A DNA stretch of 64,000 nucleotides, taken from NCBI RefSeq assembly GCF_042648445.1, contig NZ_JBHRYB010000010.1:1-64000 (forward strand), given 5' to 3'. Below, one piece after another: positions 34,532 through 43,642 of this stretch (positions are counted from its first letter, which is position 1; the number at the start of each line of letters is the position of its first letter). Both the position numbers and the translations under genes were made by a program. A model generated the notes under the pieces. That model saw nothing but the letters and a program-made list of their open reading frames with translations, was not told the origin of the DNA and did not search any database. The stretch is from Bacterioplanoides pacificum (GTDB lineage Bacteria; Pseudomonadota; Gammaproteobacteria; Pseudomonadales; Oceanobacteraceae).

Positions 34532-35524
34532 TTAAACCTCCTCGCTTTCGATGGCAGATTGTTGCTGGCCACTCATGGCCATTGCCATCACCGCCATACG
34601 CACCGCAATACCATAACCCACCTGATTTAAAATCAGCGACTGATTACCATCGGCGACGGCGGATTCGATTTCCACGCCACGGTTAATCGGCCCCGGATGC
34701 ATAACAATGGCATCCGGTTTCGCTAACGCTAATTTTTGTTCGGTGAGGCCGTACAGTTTAAAAAACTCCCCTTCGCTGGGCAGCAGTGCGTTTTGCATAC
34801 GTTCTTTTTGCAGCCGCAACATAATGACGACATCACAATCTTTTAAGCCGTCTTCCATACGATAAAACGGTTTAGCACCAATGGCTTCGATATCGGTGGG
34901 TAATAGGGTGCCGGGGCCAATCACACGTACTTCCGCTGCGCCCAAGGTGCGTAATGCATGAATCTGTGAGCGGGCTACCCGGGAATGCAGAATATCACCA
35001 ACAATGGCCACCACTTTGCCAGCGATGCTGTTTTTATGGCGACGAATGGTCAGCATGTCGAGCATCGCCTGGGTCGGGTGTGCATGGCGGCCGTCACCGG
35101 CATTAATAATGGCAACATTCGGAGTGACGTGTTCGGCAATAAAATGGGCGGCACCGGAGTCGGAATGGCGCACCACAAACATATCGGAATACATGGCTTC
35201 CAGATTCCACAGGGTGTCCATCAGGGTTTCGCCCTTGGAAGTCGCCGACTTGGAAATATCCAGATTTAAAATATCGGCAGATAATCGCTTGGCTGCCAGC
35301 TCAAAGGTGGAGCGGGTACGGGTACTGTTTTCGAAAAACAGATTCACCACGGTTTTACCGCGTAATAACGGCACTTTTTTTACTGCCCGTTCCTGGGTGC
35401 TGATAAATGAATCGGCGGTGTCCAGAATTTCGGTTAATAACGCTTTACTTAAACCTTCGGTGGTTAAGAAGTGCTTCAGCCGGCCGTCGTCGGTCAGCTG
35501 CACCTGATGGGGAGGCAGGTTCAT
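34532..35524 (-). CDS. pyrB: Aspartate carbamoyltransferase catalytic subunit
   Basis: With the ATG at 35524 the product is 330 residues; an upstream in-frame Met has no support. The carbamoyl-phosphate site FFENSTRTRSTFELAAKRL, the HPTQAMLD motif and VMHPGPINRGVEI are all present. It commits carbamoyl phosphate to pyrimidine synthesis and probably forms a dodecamer with PyrC'. Confidence 0.93.
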   Translation of the reverse strand: MNLPPHQVQLTDDGRLKHFLTTEGLSKALLTEILDTADSFISTQERAVKKVPLLRGKTVVNLFFENSTRTRSTFELAAKRLSADILNLDISKSATSKGETLMDTLWNLEAMYSDMFVVRHSDSGAAHFIAEHVTPNVAIINAGDGRHAHPTQAMLDMLTIRRHKNSIAGKVVAIVGDILHSRVARSQIHALRTLGAAEVRVIGPGTLLPTDIEAIGAKPFYRMEDGLKDCDVVIMLRLQKERMQNALLPSEGEFFKLYGLTEQKLALAKPDAIVMHPGPINRGVEIESAVADGNQSLILNQVGYGIAVRMAVMAMAMSGQQQSAIESEEV

Positions 35525-35553
35525 GATCAGTCTCTTTTCACTCGTCAATAATA

Positions 35554-36060
35554 TCAGGCTAACGACAGGGTTAACGGTTGCGGGCCGGACAGTTTTACCA
35601 GCTGGCCGTCGGATAAATCCAGCGTTGCACCACACAAATCAGGCTGCACCGGCAGTTCGCGCCGGCCGATATCCAGCAGACAAACCAGTTTGATGCTGGC
35701 CGGGCGGCCGTAATCAAATAATTCGTTCATCGCCGCGCGAATGGTACGGCCACTCATGATCACGTCGTCGATCAGGATAATGTCGCGGTCTTCGATGCTG
35801 TCGGGCAGTTGTGAGCCTTTGACCTGTGGGTGCAGGCCGTGGCGGGTAAAATCGTCGCGGTAAAAACTGATGTCCAGTACGCCGATGGTTTCCTGCAGTT
35901 GCAGCTGTTGTTGCAGTCGTTCGGCAATCCAGACTCCGCCGGTGCGAATACCAACCAGCAGCGGGTTACTGATATTGTGTTGTTGCAATAATTGCTGCAG
36001 GCGCTGGCCTAATTGTTCACAGGTTTTTTCGCAGTCCTGTAATGCTTGCGGTAAGCCCAT
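35554..36060 (-). CDS. pyrR: Bifunctional pyr regulator / uracil phosphoribosyltransferase PyrR
   Basis: This 168-residue phosphoribosyltransferase has the PRPP motif DIILIDDVIMSGRTIRAA and a flexible loop region. In other bacteria PyrR controls pyr expression by RNA binding. In gammaproteobacteria regulation is less clear, and I see no obvious attenuator in front of pyrB. It lies 29 bases upstream of pyrB. Confidence 0.9.
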   Translation of the reverse strand: MGLPQALQDCEKTCEQLGQRLQQLLQQHNISNPLLVGIRTGGVWIAERLQQQLQLQETIGVLDISFYRDDFTRHGLHPQVKGSQLPDSIEDRDIILIDDVIMSGRTIRAAMNELFDYGRPASIKLVCLLDIGRRELPVQPDLCGATLDLSDGQLVKLSGPQPLTLSLA

Positions 36061-36098
36061 GTGCTCTCCAAAGATCAGTGTTAACAGGCAGGGCGGAT

Positions 36099-36545
36099 TT
36101 AATCGCGCGGGTGTTCGCCCATCCAGCTTTCAAGAATCAGTTGTGCTGCCAGACCGTCGACGGAGTTGGCACCGAAGTCACGATTGCCACCGTGTTCAAT
36201 GACCATGCCTTTGGCTTCATAGCTGGTCAGGCGTTCGTCCTGAGTATAGGCCGGGCGATGATAACGGCCCTCCAGACGTCTGGCGAATTTGGCCGCCCGG
36301 CGACTCATCTCTGACGGGGTGCCATCCATATTCAGCGGCAGGCCGACCACAAACGCATCCGGCTGCCATTCGTCAATCACTCGCTGCAGATTATCCCAGT
36401 TGGGAATGCCGTCTTTGGCCTTGATCGGATTCAGTGCCTGGGTGCCTGAGGTTAACCGTTGTCCGGTGGCAATGCCGATACGCTGGGTGCCGAAGTCGAA
36501 TCCCATGACGGTCTGGATTTTGTTGCTGATAGCGACACCGGACAT
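36099..36545 (-). CDS. ruvX: Holliday junction resolvase-like RuvX (YqgF)
   Basis: This 148-residue RNase H-fold protein starts VMGFDFGTQRIGIATG, has the FVVGLPLNMDG strand and the conserved DERLTS motif. YqgF is needed for 16S rRNA 5' end maturation in E. coli. The start overlaps the algH stop by one base. Confidence 0.9.
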   Translation of the reverse strand: MSGVAISNKIQTVMGFDFGTQRIGIATGQRLTSGTQALNPIKAKDGIPNWDNLQRVIDEWQPDAFVVGLPLNMDGTPSEMSRRAAKFARRLEGRYHRPAYTQDERLTSYEAKGMVIEHGGNRDFGANSVDGLAAQLILESWMGEHPRD

Positions 36546-37102
36546 TAAGCGTGGCCTGCGTCGGAGCTGAGGAATTCCGGACTGATGCCCAGTTGTTTCA
36601 GGGCGCTGCGGTACAGGTCTTTGGCATCGGTTGCGAACAGCAGCTCCGGGCTGGCTTCAATGGTCAGCCAGGCGTTCTGCTTTAATTCTTCATCCAGTTG
36701 CTGCGCATCCCAGCCGGCGTATCCCAGTGCCATGCGGTAGTCACTGGGGCCGTTACCGGCAGCGATGGCTGTCAGGATATCTTTGGAAGACGTCAGATGG
36801 GCTTCTTCCACTACGTTCAGTGTTGAGTCCCAGTTGCCTTGCTGACGGTGCAGGATAAAACCGTGTTCCATGCTGACCGGGCCACCGGCCAGAATTACCG
36901 GATCAACCCCGGCCTGACGTTCGATTTCCAGTTGCTGGCAGATATCATCGAGGCTGACTCTCAGCGGCTTATTCAGCACCATACCCATTGCGCCGTCTTC
37001 GTTGTGTTCACATAAATAGGTGACGGTGCCTTCAAACCAGGAGTCTTCCAGCTGGGGCATAGCGATCAGCAGGTGATTTTTTAAACTGTTCAGTTGTTGC
37101 AT
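36545..37102 (-). CDS. algH: YqgE/AlgH family protein
   Basis: This 185-residue protein has the family start LLIAMPQLEDSWFEGTVTYLCEHNEDGAMGMVLNKP. GYAGWDAQQLDEEL and the NAWLTIEAS segment are also typical. Its biochemical function is not known; in P. aeruginosa it was linked to alginate regulation. It sits between tonB and ruvX in the standard order. Confidence 0.9.
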   Translation of the reverse strand: MQQLNSLKNHLLIAMPQLEDSWFEGTVTYLCEHNEDGAMGMVLNKPLRVSLDDICQQLEIERQAGVDPVILAGGPVSMEHGFILHRQQGNWDSTLNVVEEAHLTSSKDILTAIAAGNGPSDYRMALGYAGWDAQQLDEELKQNAWLTIEASPELLFATDAKDLYRSALKQLGISPEFLSSDAGHA

Positions 37103-37980
37103 TAATTGGCGTCCGACAGATAACGGTTACCTTTAAATTGCCAGGTACGGATGATTTCCAGGCGATCGGTGGTTTTGCGCATTTCGGCGGTAAACGGAGC
37201 AAAGGGCGAGGACTGACGCACGATGCGCATCGCAGCATCATCCAGTACTTTGCGGCCAGACGATTCAAGTACCCGCAGCTCATAAATAGTGCCGTCCGGA
37301 TTGATCGCAACCAGCAGCCGCAGCCGGCAGTCGTTAAAGCAGTTTTCCGCCTCTCGCGGGTAATTGCGGGCACCGTTATCTTCGATCCGCCGCCGCCAGG
37401 AGTTTACATAATAGGCGTCGCTGGCTTTCATGGTGGAGGCAGCAGTTAACCGCTGAATCCGTGGTTGTTTGGCATACAGCTGACGCTGGCTGTCGAGTTT
37501 GGCTTCCAGGCTGGCGATTTCCAGGCTGCGCTGCAGCAGGGTTTTTTGTGGGCCATCCGGCAAATCGAGCGGGTTGGGGGGAATATCGGTTTGTTGCAGC
37601 TGGGTTTTCAGCCGGCTTTTGCCGCTGGTAGAAACCAGCCGTTGTTTGCCTTCCGGTTGTTTCGGTGCCGTGGCCTGTTGCTCCTGCGGGGAAGTTTCGT
37701 TGACCTGATTGTCGTGGAAGTTGGCTTCCATATCCGTGGTCAGCATTTTGGCTTCATCCAGTGTGCCGCTGCCCTGCTGATTTTCCTGGGCGATAAAGTC
37801 AGCCTGTTCCGGTGCGCTATCGCTTTTGTAGCTGGCCAGGGTAACTTCCAGGGTTTTTGACAGGCTGGAGCGATCGCTGGCACTGAAACTGATGCCGAGA
37901 ATCAACATAGCGTGAATGACCAGTGCCAGAAATAAAGCGAATGACAGACGGTCGGTACTGGTGACAGCAGCGGCAGACAT
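37102..37980 (-). CDS. TonB-like energy transducer
   Basis: This 292-residue protein has an N-terminal membrane helix (about 12-32). A long Gln- and Pro-containing linker follows. The C-terminal TonB domain begins at about 205 (YVNSWRRRIEDNGARNYP, then LRLLVAINPDGTIYELRVLESSG). It is the counterpart of P. aeruginosa TonB3, which sits in the same gene order and affects twitching motility and pilus assembly. Here it lies next to gshB and back to back with the Pil-Chp cluster. Confidence 0.85.
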   Translation of the reverse strand: MSAAAVTSTDRLSFALFLALVIHAMLILGISFSASDRSSLSKTLEVTLASYKSDSAPEQADFIAQENQQGSGTLDEAKMLTTDMEANFHDNQVNETSPQEQQATAPKQPEGKQRLVSTSGKSRLKTQLQQTDIPPNPLDLPDGPQKTLLQRSLEIASLEAKLDSQRQLYAKQPRIQRLTAASTMKASDAYYVNSWRRRIEDNGARNYPREAENCFNDCRLRLLVAINPDGTIYELRVLESSGRKVLDDAAMRIVRQSSPFAPFTAEMRKTTDRLEIIRTWQFKGNRYLSDAN

Positions 37981-38081
37981 GCGCGTGAATTAACCTCAGA
38001 AAATGACGATGCAAAACACCGCAAGTCTGCGCTTATCCGGCAAATTTGTCCACCGGCGGCGTAACGCTGGTGGACGCTGCG

Positions 38082-39026
38082 TCACAGTTTTTCCAGCAGC
38101 TTGTCGATCAGCAGACCGGCAACGTCAATGCCGGAGTCGCGGCTGATTTCGCGCACGCAGGTCGGGCTGGTGACATTAATCTCGGTGAGCGAGTTGCCGA
38201 TCACATCCAGGCCAACAAAATACAAGCCTTTTTGTTTCAGGATCGGACCGATCTGTTCGGCAATGGCGCGGTTTTCATCACTCAGTGGCTGGGTCACACC
38301 GGAACCGCCGGCTGCCAGGTTGCCACGGGTTTCACCTTTGGCCGGGATGCGCGCCAGGGTATACGGCACGGGTTCGCCATCAATCATCAGGATACGTTTA
38401 TCGCCGTCGACAATCTCGGGGATAAAACGCTGCGCCATAATCTGTTGCTGGCCATGATTGGTCAGTGTTTCGATAATCACGGAAACATTCGGGTCATCCG
38501 GCTTCAGGCGGAAAATCGACGAGCCGCCCATGCCATCGAGTGGTTTAAAGATGACGTCGCCGTGATCGGCGTGGAACTGCTTCAGCAGGTTGGCGCTGCG
38601 GCTGACCAGGGTTGGGGTCATCAGTTCCGGAAAGGCGGTGGCAAACACCTTTTCGTTGCAGTCCCTCAGGCTTTGCGGTTTGTTGGCGACCAGCACTCCG
38701 GCCTGTTCGGCGCGCTCCAGAATATAGGTGGAATAAATGAACTCGCTGTCGAACGGCGGGTCCTTGCGCATAATAATGATGTTCAGCTCAGATAACGGTG
38801 CCTGGCGGTAGTCTCCCAGCTCAAACCAGTTATCCGGATTCATCTGTACTGAAATTGGCGCCATTCGCCCCATGGCGATGCCATTCTCTATATAAAGGTC
38901 ACCCTGTTCCATATACCAGAGTTCACAACCACGCTGCTGAGCCGCATACAGCAGTGCCAGCGAAGTGTCTTTTTTATAGGTGATATCGGCAATCGGGTCC
39001 ATGACCACGGCTAATTTGATGCTCAT
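38082..39026 (-). CDS. gshB: Glutathione synthetase
   Basis: This 314-residue ATP-grasp enzyme has an N-terminal KLAVVMDPI strand, the FKPLDGMGGSSIF glycine-rich loop and a C-terminal VGLDVIGNSLTEINVTSPT segment carrying metal ligands. It joins gamma-glutamylcysteine and glycine. It heads a minus-strand row down to pyrC' and is divergent from pilG. Confidence 0.93.
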   Translation of the reverse strand: MSIKLAVVMDPIADITYKKDTSLALLYAAQQRGCELWYMEQGDLYIENGIAMGRMAPISVQMNPDNWFELGDYRQAPLSELNIIIMRKDPPFDSEFIYSTYILERAEQAGVLVANKPQSLRDCNEKVFATAFPELMTPTLVSRSANLLKQFHADHGDVIFKPLDGMGGSSIFRLKPDDPNVSVIIETLTNHGQQQIMAQRFIPEIVDGDKRILMIDGEPVPYTLARIPAKGETRGNLAAGGSGVTQPLSDENRAIAEQIGPILKQKGLYFVGLDVIGNSLTEINVTSPTCVREISRDSGIDVAGLLIDKLLEKL

Positions 39027-39250
39027 ACAGTCTCCGGCGAAGCAATCAAGCAGAATTGGCTTGGCAGCAGTGTAACTTATTGACTCTTCATATGGCGCAA
39101 CAGATTTTCATCGTGCATGGTTCTATATTCGCATCAAGGCCGCTAGCTTGGGGCTGCCAAGTGTGGTACAAAAGTGCGCAATGGCGTCTCTTGCGGTCGA
39201 AAGACAGTCGCTGAATAAAATACAAAGAAATGGATGGTTAAGGCCTCCCT

Positions 39251-39634
39251 ATGGACGATAACTTTCAGAATGTAAAAGTCATGGTCATCGACGACAGTAA
39301 AACCATTCGTCGTACGGCTGAGACTCTGCTAAAAAAAGTCGGCTGCGAAGTCATCACGGCAACAGATGGTTTTGATGCGCTCGCGAAGATTGCTGACACA
39401 CATCCGGACATCATTTTTGTCGACATCATGATGCCCCGTCTGGATGGCTACCAGACCTGTGCCCTGATTAAAAATAATTCTAAGTTCAAATCGACGCCGG
39501 TCATTATGTTGTCCAGTAAAGATGGCTTATTTGATAAGGCGAAAGGACGTATTGTTGGTTCAGATGAATATCTGACCAAGCCATTCAGTAAAGAAGAATT
39601 GCTTGGCTCGATTCGCCAGTACGTAAAATCCTGA
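39251..39634 (+). CDS. pilG: Type IV pilus response regulator PilG
   Basis: This 127-residue single-domain CheY-like receiver has the acidic pair in VIDDSKTIRR and phospho-acceptor Asp58 in FVDIMMPRLDG. The switch Thr/Ser (MLSSKDG) and Lys (LTKPFS) are present. In P. aeruginosa PilG takes phosphate from ChpA and promotes pilus extension and cAMP synthesis. It is the first gene of the Pil-Chp operon. Confidence 0.92.
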   Translation: MDDNFQNVKVMVIDDSKTIRRTAETLLKKVGCEVITATDGFDALAKIADTHPDIIFVDIMMPRLDGYQTCALIKNNSKFKSTPVIMLSSKDGLFDKAKGRIVGSDEYLTKPFSKEELLGSIRQYVKS

Positions 39635-39668
39635 GCCCGCGAAACACAGAATTTGAGAGGAAGTAGGC

Positions 39669-40034
39669 ATGGCCCGCATCTTGGTAGTTGATGATTCACC
39701 CACTGAAACCGAAGCGTTTAAGAAAATGCTGGAAGCAAATGGTCACGAAGTGATCAGTGCGGAAAACGGTGCAGATGGTGTTGCTGTCGCTCGTCAGGAA
39801 AAGCCTGATGTAGTGCTGATGGATATTGTGATGCCTGGCCTGAATGGCTTTCAGGCAACCCGCCAGTTAACCAAAGACCCTGAAACCAAACATATCCCGG
39901 TGATCATTGTGACCACCAAAGATCAGGAAACTGATCGTGTCTGGGGTAAGCGTCAGGGTGCCAGTGGTTATCTGGTTAAGCCGGTGGTTGAAGCCACTCT
40001 GCTGTCTGAAATCAGCTCGGTAATGGCAGGCTGA
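39669..40034 (+). CDS. pilH: Type IV pilus response regulator PilH
   Basis: This 121-residue CheY-like receiver has VVDDSPTE, Asp52 in LMDIVMPGLNG, VTTKDQETD and LVKPV. PilH acts with PilG as the second output or phosphate sink of ChpA and influences pilus retraction. It ends one base before pilI. Confidence 0.92.
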   Translation: MARILVVDDSPTETEAFKKMLEANGHEVISAENGADGVAVARQEKPDVVLMDIVMPGLNGFQATRQLTKDPETKHIPVIIVTTKDQETDRVWGKRQGASGYLVKPVVEATLLSEISSVMAG

Positions 40035-40035
40035 T

Positions 40036-40560
40036 ATGCATCCGTTTGCTCAGCTGCTTGATATCGCCGAACGCAGCCGCGCCAACGCCTCCGCTCTGCC
40101 GCAACAGGTTGAGCTGGTAGCGTATTGGCGCGGTGTTGGTTTTATGCTGGCAGGCCAGCATTTTGCCGCCGATATGGCCGAAGTGGCTGAAATTCTGCAG
40201 CCGCCGCGCCTCACAAAGGTGCCGGGGGTGCGCAGTTGGGTGCTGGGTGTGGCCAATGTGCGTGGCCGCCTGGTACCGATTATGGATCTCGCCGGTCTGC
40301 TCGGTTTGCCTTCCAAGGCTAACTGGCGCAGTCGCCGGGTACTGGTGGTTGAACACGGTGACCATATGATGGGGTTACTGGTGGATGCGGTGCTGGGTAT
40401 GCAGCAATTCGCGGAAGATCGTCAGGTAGAAGCGCCGGATGCCGAAGCGGCAACGGCGAAGTTTGTCACCCGCGCCTATGAGCGTGATGGTAAGGTCTGG
40501 CCGGTGTTTCAGCTGCTGGATCTGGTGCAGGCGCCGGAATTTTTACAGATAGCGGTGTAA
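40036..40560 (+). CDS. pilI: CheW-like coupling protein PilI
   Basis: This 174-residue CheW domain contains TKVPGVRSWVLGVANVRGRLVPIMDLAGLLG, the classic CheW core. It links the receptor PilJ to the kinase ChpA at the cell pole. Confidence 0.92.
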   Translation: MHPFAQLLDIAERSRANASALPQQVELVAYWRGVGFMLAGQHFAADMAEVAEILQPPRLTKVPGVRSWVLGVANVRGRLVPIMDLAGLLGLPSKANWRSRRVLVVEHGDHMMGLLVDAVLGMQQFAEDRQVEAPDAEAATAKFVTRAYERDGKVWPVFQLLDLVQAPEFLQIAV

Positions 40561-40685
40561 CGAATCACCCCTGCTGTGCAGTTTTATCAGTTGCGTTGAG
40601 TTCAGCGGTTCTCCGCCCGGCGTGACTACGACAATATAATTAGCCGCAAGGCGAAACTTGAAAGAGTGAGTGTGGAGAGGAACGC

Positions 40686-42740
40686 ATGAGCGAAAACACG
40701 GGAAGCGTCTTATCGACGGTCTTCAGAAACCGCATTAACGGTATTCTGGCCGGCCTGTTGTTCTTATTCCTGGGTATCTTTATTGCCATTACGGTGTATG
40801 TGAATGCCCTGGCAAACCGGGATGACCAATATATTAAACACGCTGGTGAGCTGCGGGTTCTGTCCCAGGAGCTGGCGAAAAACGCGGTGGAAGCGGCCGG
40901 TGGTAAAGAGGAAGCTTTCCGCGAGCTTCGTGTTGCCCGTGACAACTTCGATCAGCGTTGGGGCTACCTGACCAAAGGTAACCCTGATACCGGTCTGCAG
41001 CCGGCCGAAATTGCTCAGATGACCGATGTACAGGGTATCTGGGATTCGGTGAAAGGTAATGCTGACCAGATTGTCCGCGCTCAGGACATCATTCTTTCCC
41101 TTCACGAAGTAGCCGCCACACTTGCAGAAACGATTCCTCAGCTGCAGGTGGAATACGATGAGATTGTAGAGATCCTGCTGGATAACGGCGCCCCGGCCGA
41201 CCAGGTAGCGGTTGCTCAGCGTCAGTCCTGGCTGGCGGAACGTATTGTACGCTCGGTGAACAAGGTACTGGCCGGTGGTGAAGATGCGGTAATGGCCGCC
41301 GATGCTTTCGGTCGGGATGCCTCGTTGTTTGGCCGCGTATTGAACGGCATGATTCAGGGCAATGTCGCCATGAACATTTCCCAGGTAACCGACGAAGAAG
41401 CTATTTACGCTCTGGCTGAGGTAGCCGAGCTGTTCGAATTCGTATCCGGATCGGTGGATGAGATTCTGGAAACATCGCCTGAACTGTTCCAGGTTCGGGA
41501 AGCATCCGACAACATCTTTGCCGACTCCCGCACCTTGCTGGATCAGGCTTCTCAGCTGACCATTACCATTCAGAACGATACCGGCCAGCGTGCCCTGTTA
41601 CAGATTGTTGGTTATATCTCCGCGCTGCTGGCGATTGTGATGATGGTGGCCTTTGGTGTGGTTTCCTATCGTGAAACCCGTCGCGACCTGGATGAAACGG
41701 CGAACAAAAACGAACAGAACCAGATGGCGATTCTGCGTCTGCTGGATGAAATTGCCGACCTTGCAGACGGTGACTTAACCGCCTCCGCAACGGTAACCGA
41801 AGACTTCACCGGTGCGATTGCTGACTCCATCAACTACGCCATCGACCAGATGCGCTCACTGGTATCGGCGATTAACGAAACAGCCGTACAGGTATCGTCC
41901 GCTGCTCAGGAAACCCAGGCGACAGCGATGCACCTGGCGGAAGCATCTGAGCACCAGGCGCAGGAAATTGCCGGAGCCTCAGCCGCAATTAACGAAATGG
42001 CGGTGTCGATTGACCAGGTATCTGCCAACGCATCTGAATCATCCGCGGTTGCGGAGCGGTCGGTTGCGATCGCCAATAAAGGTGCCGAGGTGGTACAGGC
42101 AACGATTAACGGTATGGATAACATCCGTGAGCAGATTCAGGAAACCTCCAAACGGATTAAACGTCTGGGTGAGTCCTCTCAGGAGATTGGTGACATCATC
42201 TCCCTGATTACCGATATTGCTGACCAAACCAACATTCTGTCGCTGAACGCCGCGATTCAGGCATCGATGGCGGGTGACGCCGGTCGGGGCTTCGCGGTGG
42301 TTGCGGATGAGGTACAGCGTCTGGCAGAACGGTCAGCCGCTGCAACCAAACAGATTGAAGCACTGGTTAAAACGATTCAGAACGATACCAACGAAGCGGT
42401 AATCTCGATGGAAACCACCACTTCCGAGGTGGTGCGTGGTGCTCGTCTGGCGCAGGACGCCGGTGTGGCACTGGAAGAAATTGAAAACGTATCGAAAAAC
42501 CTGGCTGACCTGATTCAGAACATTTCCAACGCGGCTCGTCAGCAGGCATCGTCTGCCGGTCATATTTCCAACACGATGAACGTGATTCAGGAAATTACCT
42601 CGCAAACGTCGGCGGGTACTACCGCAACGGCGAAGTCGATTGGTAACCTGGCGGAAATGGCCAATAAACTACGGGAGTCGGTTGCCGGCTTTAAACTGCC
42701 TGAAAGTGAAGCGGAGCTGGATCAACAGCAAGTGCTGTAA
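40686..42740 (+). CDS. pilJ: Methyl-accepting chemoreceptor PilJ
   Basis: At 684 residues, PilJ has an N-terminal membrane helix (about 20-40) and a periplasmic helical sensor built of repeated PilJ-type segments. A second helix follows (about 308-325), then a HAMP-like linker (LLDEIADLADGDLTASATV) and a long cytoplasmic signalling coil. The hairpin tip reads ITDIADQTNILSLNAAIQASMAGDAGRGFAVVADEVQRLAERS. It senses pilus or surface signals and controls ChpA. It lies 126 bases after pilI, a gap with no visible terminator. Confidence 0.93.
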   Translation: MSENTGSVLSTVFRNRINGILAGLLFLFLGIFIAITVYVNALANRDDQYIKHAGELRVLSQELAKNAVEAAGGKEEAFRELRVARDNFDQRWGYLTKGNPDTGLQPAEIAQMTDVQGIWDSVKGNADQIVRAQDIILSLHEVAATLAETIPQLQVEYDEIVEILLDNGAPADQVAVAQRQSWLAERIVRSVNKVLAGGEDAVMAADAFGRDASLFGRVLNGMIQGNVAMNISQVTDEEAIYALAEVAELFEFVSGSVDEILETSPELFQVREASDNIFADSRTLLDQASQLTITIQNDTGQRALLQIVGYISALLAIVMMVAFGVVSYRETRRDLDETANKNEQNQMAILRLLDEIADLADGDLTASATVTEDFTGAIADSINYAIDQMRSLVSAINETAVQVSSAAQETQATAMHLAEASEHQAQEIAGASAAINEMAVSIDQVSANASESSAVAERSVAIANKGAEVVQATINGMDNIREQIQETSKRIKRLGESSQEIGDIISLITDIADQTNILSLNAAIQASMAGDAGRGFAVVADEVQRLAERSAAATKQIEALVKTIQNDTNEAVISMETTTSEVVRGARLAQDAGVALEEIENVSKNLADLIQNISNAARQQASSAGHISNTMNVIQEITSQTSAGTTATAKSIGNLAEMANKLRESVAGFKLPESEAELDQQQVL

Positions 42741-42754
42741 GCTCCTGAATTTTC

Positions 42755-43642
42755 ATGTCTCATCATTTACGAACCGGGTTAACTTCGGTACCTGAGCTGG
42801 ACGATGTCCAGTTCGGGCGCTGGCAGAATTTGCTGGAAGAGCGCACGGGCATGTGTTTGCCACTGCAACGGCGTTCTTTTCTGCAAACCAGTCTGGGCCT
42901 GCGTATGCAGGAGATTGGCTGTCAGAATTACCAGGAGTATTACGACAGGGTCACCGACGGACCGTCGGGAGCCATTGAATGGAATACCCTGGTGGACCGT
43001 CTGACGGTTCAGGAAACCCGCTTTTTTCGTGATCCGGATGCCTACGCCTTTGTTGATCAGTTTGTTCAGCAACAGGCTGCCGAGATGGGACCTGACGACA
43101 CGCTGGAATGCTGGAGTGTTGGTTGTTCTTCCGGAGAAGAAGCTTACAGCCTGGCAATGGTCGCTGACCGTTACCTGACACCACAGAGCAAACGTTTTGC
43201 GATCACCGGAACTGATATTTCCACCATCGTATTGCGTAAGGCCCGGGCTGGCCGTTTTCAGCCCCGGGCTCTGGACTGGGTGCCACAGGATTATCTGGCC
43301 CGGGCTTTCAAAAACAGCGGTATTAACGAAATTGAGATCAGCGATCATTTACGAAAACGTTGTTGCTTCAGTCAGGTGAATATCCTGAATCTGAACGCGT
43401 TTCCGCTGGATTCTCAGCACATTATTTATTGTCAGAATGTTCTCATCTATTTTCGCCGCTGGCGTCGTCGGGAAATTCTGAATGTATTGGCCGAACGTCT
43501 GGCTCCGGGTGGCATTTTAGTCATCGGGCTGGGAGAGATGGTGGATTTCAGCCATCCGTTGCTGGAGCCGGTGCGCAGCAGTCAGGTATCTGCATTCGTG
43601 CGTAAGAAAACGAATTCGACAGGGGAGACCGCAAGGCGATGA
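42755..43642 (+). CDS. pilK: CheR-type methyltransferase PilK
   Basis: This 295-residue protein has the CheR N-terminal helical domain, then a SAM-binding fold (ECWSVGCSSGEEAYSLAMV), ITGTDISTIVLRKARAG and IYCQNVLIYF. It methylates glutamates of PilJ for adaptation. Its stop overlaps the chpA start by four bases. Confidence 0.92.
   Translation: MSHHLRTGLTSVPELDDVQFGRWQNLLEERTGMCLPLQRRSFLQTSLGLRMQEIGCQNYQEYYDRVTDGPSGAIEWNTLVDRLTVQETRFFRDPDAYAFVDQFVQQQAAEMGPDDTLECWSVGCSSGEEAYSLAMVADRYLTPQSKRFAITGTDISTIVLRKARAGRFQPRALDWVPQDYLARAFKNSGINEIEISDHLRKRCCFSQVNILNLNAFPLDSQHIIYCQNVLIYFRRWRRREILNVLAERLAPGGILVIGLGEMVDFSHPLLEPVRSSQVSAFVRKKTNSTGETARR

Noticed and set aside
35004..35507. 167-codon frame opposite pyrB
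   Set aside because: Antisense shadow of pyrB; no start signal.
38046..38795. 249-codon frame opposite gshB
   Set aside because: Shadow of gshB, no domain or ribosome site.
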